Positions 47,967 to 52,053 of a DNA stretch of 52,053 nucleotides are shown piece after piece. Below the pieces are notes generated by a model that searched no databases, had not been told where the DNA came from, and was given only the letters and a program-made list of their open reading frames with translations. A program made the position numbers and the translations under genes. Origin of the DNA: Paenibacillus macerans (GTDB lineage: Bacteria > Bacillota > Bacilli > Paenibacillales > Paenibacillaceae); the NCBI RefSeq assembly GCF_023715465.1, contig NZ_JAMBOE010000025.1:1-52053 (forward strand), in the 5' to 3' direction. Numbering within the stretch: position 1 is the stretch's first letter; every line of letters begins with the position of its first letter.

Positions 47967-49424
47967 TTACAGCGAGTAGTTCGGCGCTTCCTTCGTGATT
48001 TGCACATCATGCGGATGGCTTTCGCGAAGGCCGGCGCCCGTAATCCGGATAAATTGCGTATCGTTCCGCAGCTCGTCCAGACTTGGGGTGCCGCAGTAGC
48101 CCATGCCGGAACGCAGCCCGCCGAGCAGCTGATGGATCGTGTCGGACAACGGACCTTTGTAAGCAACCCGGCCCTCGATGCCTTCCGGTACAAGCTTCTT
48201 GTCGTCATCCTGGAAATAACGGTCCTTGCTGCCCTGCTTCATCGCGCTTATCGAACCCATGCCTCTGTACACCTTATAGCGGCGCCCTTGATAAATTTCC
48301 GATTCGCCGGGGCTCTCTTCCGTTCCCGCAAACAAGCTGCCCAGCATCACGGCATGTGCGCCTGCGGCGATCGCCTTCGTAATTTCACCGGAATATTTAA
48401 TGCCGCCGTCGGCGATGATCGGCACGCCATACTCGCGGGCCACCGTAGCGCAATCGTAGACGGCCGTAATCTGCGGCACGCCGATGCCGGCGATCACCCG
48501 GGTCGTACAGATCGACCCCGGACCGATCCCGACTTTAACCACCGATGCCCCCGCTTCAATCAGGGCTCTGGTGGCATCCCCGGTCGCAACGTTGCCGGCG
48601 ACGATCGTCAGGTCCGGATAACGTCTGCGAAGCTCTTTGACCGCATCGATAATGTTGATATGGTGCCCGTGCGCCGAATCGACCGTAATGACGTCAACAC
48701 CGGCCTTGACCAACGCATCGGTCCGATCGAACGTATCTTTGGAAATGCCCACGGCCGCGCCGACGAGCAGGCGTCCCTGAGCGTCTTTGGCCGCGTTCGG
48801 GAACTGGATTGCTTTTTCGATATCCTTAATGGTAATGAGGCCTTTCAGAACGTTGTTCTCATCGACCAGCGGCAGCTTCTCGATCTTATGCTTCTGCAGA
48901 ATCACTTCGGCTTGTTGCAGGGTTGTTCCGACCGGAGCGGTAACCAGATCTTCGCGGGTCATGACCTCGCTGATTTTGATGTTGTAGTCATGTACAAACC
49001 GCAAGTCCCGGTTCGTCAAAATCCCGATCAGCTTATGCTCATCATCGACGATCGGCACCCCGGAAATCCGGAATTTACCCATGACCTCTTCCGCATCGGA
49101 TACAAGATGGTTCGCCGTAAGCGAAAAAGGATTCGTGATTACGCCGCTTTCGGAGCGTTTTACCCGATCTACTTCCTCCGCCTGCTGCTCGATCGGCATA
49201 TTTTTGTGAATGATCCCGATGCCGCCTTCCCGCGCGATCGCAATCGCCAACGCACTTTCCGTCACCGTGTCCATCCCTGCGCTGATCAACGGAATGTTCA
49301 GCTTCACCTTGTCGCTCAGCTTCGTGGATACGTCGACCTCTTTAGGCAGAACCTCCGATTTGCGCGGAACCAACAGCACGTCGTCGAACGTTAAACCTTC
49401 CTTGTCAAATTTGCTTTCCCACAC
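47967..49424 (-). CDS. guaB: Inosine-5'-monophosphate dehydrogenase
   Basis: 485 residues. Oxidises IMP to XMP, the committed step of GMP synthesis. N-terminal FDDVLLVPRKSEVLP and PLISAGMDTVTES, two CBS domains (about 93-210, DAEEVMGKFRISGVPIVDD and LQQAEVILQKHKIEKLPLVDE), then the catalytic Cys loop GIGPGSICTTRV and the flap with the RY pair in GSKDRYFQ. GTG start at 49424, 9 nt behind AAGGAGG. It has its own promoter, a long leader and a terminator. Confidence 0.98.
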   Translation of the reverse strand: MWESKFDKEGLTFDDVLLVPRKSEVLPKEVDVSTKLSDKVKLNIPLISAGMDTVTESALAIAIAREGGIGIIHKNMPIEQQAEEVDRVKRSESGVITNPFSLTANHLVSDAEEVMGKFRISGVPIVDDEHKLIGILTNRDLRFVHDYNIKISEVMTREDLVTAPVGTTLQQAEVILQKHKIEKLPLVDENNVLKGLITIKDIEKAIQFPNAAKDAQGRLLVGAAVGISKDTFDRTDALVKAGVDVITVDSAHGHHINIIDAVKELRRRYPDLTIVAGNVATGDATRALIEAGASVVKVGIGPGSICTTRVIAGIGVPQITAVYDCATVAREYGVPIIADGGIKYSGEITKAIAAGAHAVMLGSLFAGTEESPGESEIYQGRRYKVYRGMGSISAMKQGSKDRYFQDDDKKLVPEGIEGRVAYKGPLSDTIHQLLGGLRSGMGYCGTPSLDELRNDTQFIRITGAGLRESHPHDVQITKEAPNYSL

Positions 49425-49633
49425 TGTAAAGATCCTCCTTAAAAATAATTTGATTGATGATGGCCGATTTCCTAAGTAAGCCCGGTTAAGAACAACGTCT
49501 TCGAGTACCCTTACCTAAAACAAGAACCGCCTATAGCGGTGTCTCATACGTGGGATCTCCCTTATATATGACCGGAAAGCCCCTTACGAAAATATATTAT
49601 TGCCATCTTAGCAAAGGCCCTATAGGCTGTCAA
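49425..49633 (-). promoter_or_regulatory. guaB promoter and ~175-nt leader
   Basis: On the minus strand perfect TTGACA (49628-49633), 17 bp, TAAGAT (49605-49610); transcription should start near 49598. The leader contains ACCGC-TATAG-GCGGT followed by TCTTGTTTT, an attenuator-like hairpin, and other pairable segments. No known purine riboswitch motif is recognised. Such a long leader suggests regulation but the signal is unknown. Confidence 0.65.
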
Positions 49634-49768
49634 GGAAAAGCCGAGCCAAATCTTCAAGCGGCTTCCGGGCAAAAACAATTGTCTATTGGACGCGAACACT
49701 ACCGAAAATGGAACCTTCCGTTCACTGTATTTCTGCCCTAAACCGGCGATTCCGATTCTTACAGCTCC

Positions 49769-49817
49769 AAAACAAAAGAACGGGGCCGTTATCGGCTTCC
49801 CGTCCTTTTGTTTTTTA
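49769..49817 (-). terminator. Intrinsic terminator of clpP
   Basis: On the minus strand AACAAAAG-ACGGG...CCCGT-CTTTTGTT with an inner CCG/CGG pairing and flanking T/A tracts, about 65 bp past clpP. Confidence 0.85.
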
Positions 49818-49880
49818 TTTGGTTTTAGTACGGCCCCGTCCGGTCTGCACATGCTCTTGACGAGACGCCTGCCCGACACA

Positions 49881-50477
49881 TTACGAGTTGCGGTTCTCGC
49901 TGTAGATCACCTGGTCGATAATCCCGTAGGTTTTGGCCTCTTCCGCACTCATAAAATAATCCCGGTCCATATCCTTCTCGATCTTCTCAAGAGATTGGCC
50001 CGTGCATTCGGCGGCAATGGTATTCAATCTCTCCCGGATGCGCAAAATCCGCCGTGCACTGATCTCAATGTCGCTCGCCTGCCCCTTTACGCCGCCATGC
50101 GGCTGGTGGATCATGATTTCGCTATTCGGTAAGGCGAACCGTTTTCCTTTGGCTCCGGCCAATAGCAGAATCGCCGCGAAGGAAGCGGCAAAACCGGCGC
50201 AAATGGTTTGGACATCCGGCTTCACGTACTGCATCGCGTCGTAAATCGCAAAACCCGCTGAAGTCGAACCGCCCGGGCTGTTGATATAAAAATGGATGTC
50301 CTTCTCCGGATCCTCAGCCGCCAAAAACAACATCTGCGCCGTAATGCTGTTGGCCACCTGATCGTCAATCTCTGAACCGAGAAAAATGATCCGGTCCTTT
50401 AACAGGCGTGAATAAATATCGTAAGAACGCTCTCCGCGATCCGTCTGTTCAATGACGTATGGAATTACCGAACTCAT
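49881..50477 (-). CDS. clpP: ClpP-family serine protease with altered active-site neighbourhood
   Basis: 198 residues, the length of ordinary ClpP. Forms the proteolytic chamber used with Clp ATPases. The triad is present: S99, H124 (IMIHQP) and likely D173, plus the INSPGGS oxyanion loop. However the nucleophile segment reads GFAASFAAIL where housekeeping ClpP has GMAASMGAFL, so the Met and Gly after Ser are Phe and Ala. This suggests a second ClpP paralogue rather than the main one. GGAGG precedes ATG 50477. The sigma-factor gene lies 21 bp upstream in the same direction. Confidence 0.9.
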   Translation of the reverse strand: MSSVIPYVIEQTDRGERSYDIYSRLLKDRIIFLGSEIDDQVANSITAQMLFLAAEDPEKDIHFYINSPGGSTSAGFAIYDAMQYVKPDVQTICAGFAASFAAILLLAGAKGKRFALPNSEIMIHQPHGGVKGQASDIEISARRILRIRERLNTIAAECTGQSLEKIEKDMDRDYFMSAEEAKTYGIIDQVIYSENRNS

Positions 50478-50498
50478 AGGTTTACCTCCTTAGTTGGG

Positions 50499-51308
50499 TC
50501 AAGCCGCTGCCGCCATCATCCATTGGCTCCTAACCGGTGTTGCCGTTCGGGTCCCCGGTTTGGCTGCCGCGTTACGGCGATAAGACTGCAGCGTTAAGGT
50601 TGGAACAAGATCTTGAGGACGAGGATCGTTGAACAACATGGCCAAAGCGGAAGCATCCTGACGGCGAAAAGCGTCCAAATAGGCATATACCACCGCTTCA
50701 TGCGCTCCTGTATCGTCTTGCCGTTCCGAAAAAGCGCGAGCTTTGCTCTGCTCTTCCCCTTCCCGCGATTGAAACAGACCGTTACGCAGCTTCGTACGGG
50801 CCCGGTGCAGCGCCGCCTTGACAGCTCCCTCCGTTGACTGGATCAACTGGGCCGCTTCCGCTGCCGTATACTGCAGGACATCAACCAATAGCAACGCAGT
50901 CCGTTGATTCGGCGGCAGCTGGCTGACCAAAGTCTCCATCGCCGCCCAAACGCTGGTCTCATCCAACCGCTGCTGAGGCAACTCCTCTACGACCATTGGA
51001 TGCGCCGGGAGCATTTTTTTGCGTCCGCGGTCAATCCAGGTATTTCTGGCCGCTTTGTATAAATAAGCCCGCGTAAGCCGAATACGATCCCCTTGGTTCC
51101 GCAACGAAGACCAAACCCTAAGCCATGTGTCCTGCGCCAAATCGTCGCCTTCCCACGCCGACCCGGTCAAGGAGTGGCAATAACTGCGCAACGCCTTCTG
51201 ATGCGCGTCAACCCAATCCGGAAAATCGGGCGCTTCCCCAGCTCCCTCGGTACCTCCAGCAGTCTTGGCCGCTTTGCGCTTCTCCTGCTCCGCAGCATAT
51301 TTACGCAT
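50499..51308 (-). CDS. ECF-type RNA polymerase sigma factor with C-terminal extension
   Basis: 269 residues, longer than minimal ECF factors. Region 2 (about 35-100, RSYCHSLTGSAWEGDDLAQDTWLRVW) recognises the -10, and region 4 (about 125-180, LPPNQRTALLLVDVLQYTAAEAAQLIQSTEGAVKAALHRARTKLR) the -35. After a charged linker the last ~60 residues begin like a SnoaL-like module (HEAVVYAYLDAFRRQDASALAMLF), reminiscent of ECF groups whose fused C-terminal domain replaces an anti-sigma factor, but here it is short. No anti-sigma gene adjoins. AGGAGGTG precedes ATG 51308. Possibly co-transcribed with clpP. Confidence 0.88.
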   Translation of the reverse strand: MRKYAAEQEKRKAAKTAGGTEGAGEAPDFPDWVDAHQKALRSYCHSLTGSAWEGDDLAQDTWLRVWSSLRNQGDRIRLTRAYLYKAARNTWIDRGRKKMLPAHPMVVEELPQQRLDETSVWAAMETLVSQLPPNQRTALLLVDVLQYTAAEAAQLIQSTEGAVKAALHRARTKLRNGLFQSREGEEQSKARAFSERQDDTGAHEAVVYAYLDAFRRQDASALAMLFNDPRPQDLVPTLTLQSYRRNAAAKPGTRTATPVRSQWMMAAAA

Positions 51309-51538
51309 GTTAGAACACCTCCTGCCCTTCCATAGCTAAAACCTTCCGACTGTTGACCAATCTATGCTTGCTGATTTTTGTTGTTCACCGTTATAAACGA
51401 AAAATGAGCGGTAATCGATACGGTCTCATGCAAAATATTTTACCTGAATTTTTGTATTTTAGCGTCATTCATATCGGAAACCATCACACTTACCGGAAAC
51501 TGCCACTCATTGGCCACTCCGCCATGCTGCAATACCAC

Positions 51539-51772
51539 CTAACGGACTCCTGTAGTATCGCCTTTAGTATCGCCTAACGGACTCCAGCGACCTTATTCGC
51601 CCATTTCCCGGGTATTTCCCGTTCTAACGGACTCAGACAACGCTATCGGATTAAAAATACGGACTTTGACGCCAATTTGAGTGAAATAAGGTCCGCTCGG
51701 TCCGTTAGAATTTCTAACCCCTCGTTTTCGGCCCAATAACGTCGCTCAGGTCCGTTAGCCTCGTCCGTTAAG
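51539..51772. repeat. Family B intergenic repeat, copy 3 (divergent GGACTC variant)
   Basis: Direct units CTAACGGACT at 51574 and 51624 (50 bp apart), inverted GGTCCGTTAG at 51699-51708 and 51749-51758 (50 bp apart); extra single units at 51539 (direct) and 51762 (inverted) extend both ends. The spacer CGCCCATTTCCCGGGTATTTCCC between units 1 and 2 is shared with copies 1 and 2. The rest of 51309-51886 shows no gene. Confidence 0.8.
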
Positions 51773-51844
51773 TTTCACCTCTCCATCCCCCCAGTGTCCG
51801 CAATAACGTTGCTATCCGTTTTACCACACCGTTTCGTTTCATTA

Positions 51845-51885
51845 CGCTGCAAACACTTCAACAATGCTGCAAACCTCTCAACAAC
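51845..51885. repeat. Short tandem repeat beside the rRNA terminator
   Basis: GCTGCAAACACTTCAACAAT is followed by GCTGCAAACCTCTCAACAAC, two ~20-bp units differing at a few bases, directly beyond the rRNA terminator. Meaning unknown. Confidence 0.6.
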
Positions 51886-51886
51886 G

Positions 51887-51919
51887 CAAAAAAACACCGC
51901 CGAGTTATCGGCGGTGCTC
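51887..51919 (-). terminator. rRNA operon terminator
   Basis: On the minus strand GCACCGCCGA-TAAC-TCGGCGGTG followed by TTTTTTT, 9 bp after the 5S gene. Confidence 0.9.
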
Positions 51920-51928
51920 TTCTCTCTT

Positions 51929-52045
51929 GCTTGGCGGCGTCCTACTCTCCCAGGACCCTTCGGTCCAAGTACCATCGGCGCTGGAGGGCTTAACGGTCGT
52001 GTTCGGGATGGGTACGCGTGGAACCCCTCCGCCATCGCCACCAAA
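51929..52045 (-). rRNA. 5S ribosomal RNA
   Basis: About 117 nt on the minus strand, from TTTGGTGGCGATGGCGGAGG through CCCATCCCGAACACGACCGTTAAG and GGGTCCTGGGAGAGTAGGACG to CGCCGCCAAGC. The ends pair (TTTGGTGGCG/CGCCGCCAAGC). It is the last gene of an rRNA operon lying to the right of the window. Confidence 0.95.
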
Positions 52046-52053
52046 CGTTTCAA

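Noticed and set aside
47826..49394. 522-codon open frame opposite guaB
   Set aside because: guaB is unambiguous on the minus strand; the other frame has the same shadow composition and no ribosome site.
51775..52053. 92-codon frame across the 5S gene
   Set aside because: It runs through the 5S rRNA and rRNA terminator.

Overview
The window comes from a moderately GC-rich, endospore-forming Firmicute, most likely Paenibacillus or a close relative in the Paenibacillaceae. The evidence is the sporulation gene set (bofA, spo0F, a Kin-type kinase, sspP, pbpG), secreted proteins with copper-amine-oxidase-like stalk domains, strong AGGAGG-type ribosome binding sites with many TTG/GTG starts, and gene order matching the Bacillus subtilis origin region. 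It begins inside the 5' end of a 16S rRNA gene and ends just past the 3'... 5' boundary of a 5S rRNA gene. Both lie on the minus strand, so the 52 kb lies between two rRNA operons in direct orientation.

Layout. 1-4.6 kb: rRNA promoters, then bofA, yaaL, recR, ebfC, dnaX and the SRP RNA, all minus strand. 4.7-7.2 kb: a secreted stalk/GH18-like protein and an uncharacterised PD-(D/E)XK nuclease with a winged helix. 7.4-21.8 kb: a minus-strand block found on the other side of the origin in B. subtilis (rpmE, radical SAM, rho, murA, fba, spo0F, pyrG, rpoE, argS, ywiB). It carries a CTP-sensing type pyrG leader and is interrupted by a plus-strand subtilase. 22-31 kb: speE, pbpG, DNA-3-methyladenine glycosylase, a second stalk protein, ywhD, an M1-type membrane peptidase and a membrane protein. 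31.3-37 kb: two tandem c-di-AMP riboswitch/NlpC-P60 units, GNAT, cytochrome c, pterin dehydratase, and motAB behind a sigma-D-like promoter. 37-42.4 kb: rluF, a sporulation-kinase-like histidine kinase, tadA, a lipoprotein and a YitT protein. 42.5-52 kb: sspP, tRNA-Ser, serS, pdxT, pdxS, dacA, guaB, clpP and an ECF sigma factor, leading to the 5S gene.

Most genes are housekeeping functions transcribed away from an origin that should lie to the right of the window. Wall synthesis and turnover (murA, pbpG, dacA, two NlpC/P60 enzymes), nucleotide synthesis (pyrG, guaB), B6 synthesis (pdxST), translation (serS, argS, rpmE, tadA, SRP RNA) and sporulation signalling (kinase, spo0F, bofA) are intermixed.

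The most unusual content is non-coding. Three sequence-unrelated families of intergenic repeats (A: TGCAAAAGTGCA; B: CTAACGGAC; C: AAATAGMGGTAA) share one design: two direct units about 50-52 bp apart, a centre, then two inverted units about 50-52 bp apart. They sit in spacers next to transcription terminators or between convergent genes. A cluster of five perfect DnaA boxes overlaps divergent promoters between the sensor kinase and tadA. All positions and translations were read by eye; no database search was run.
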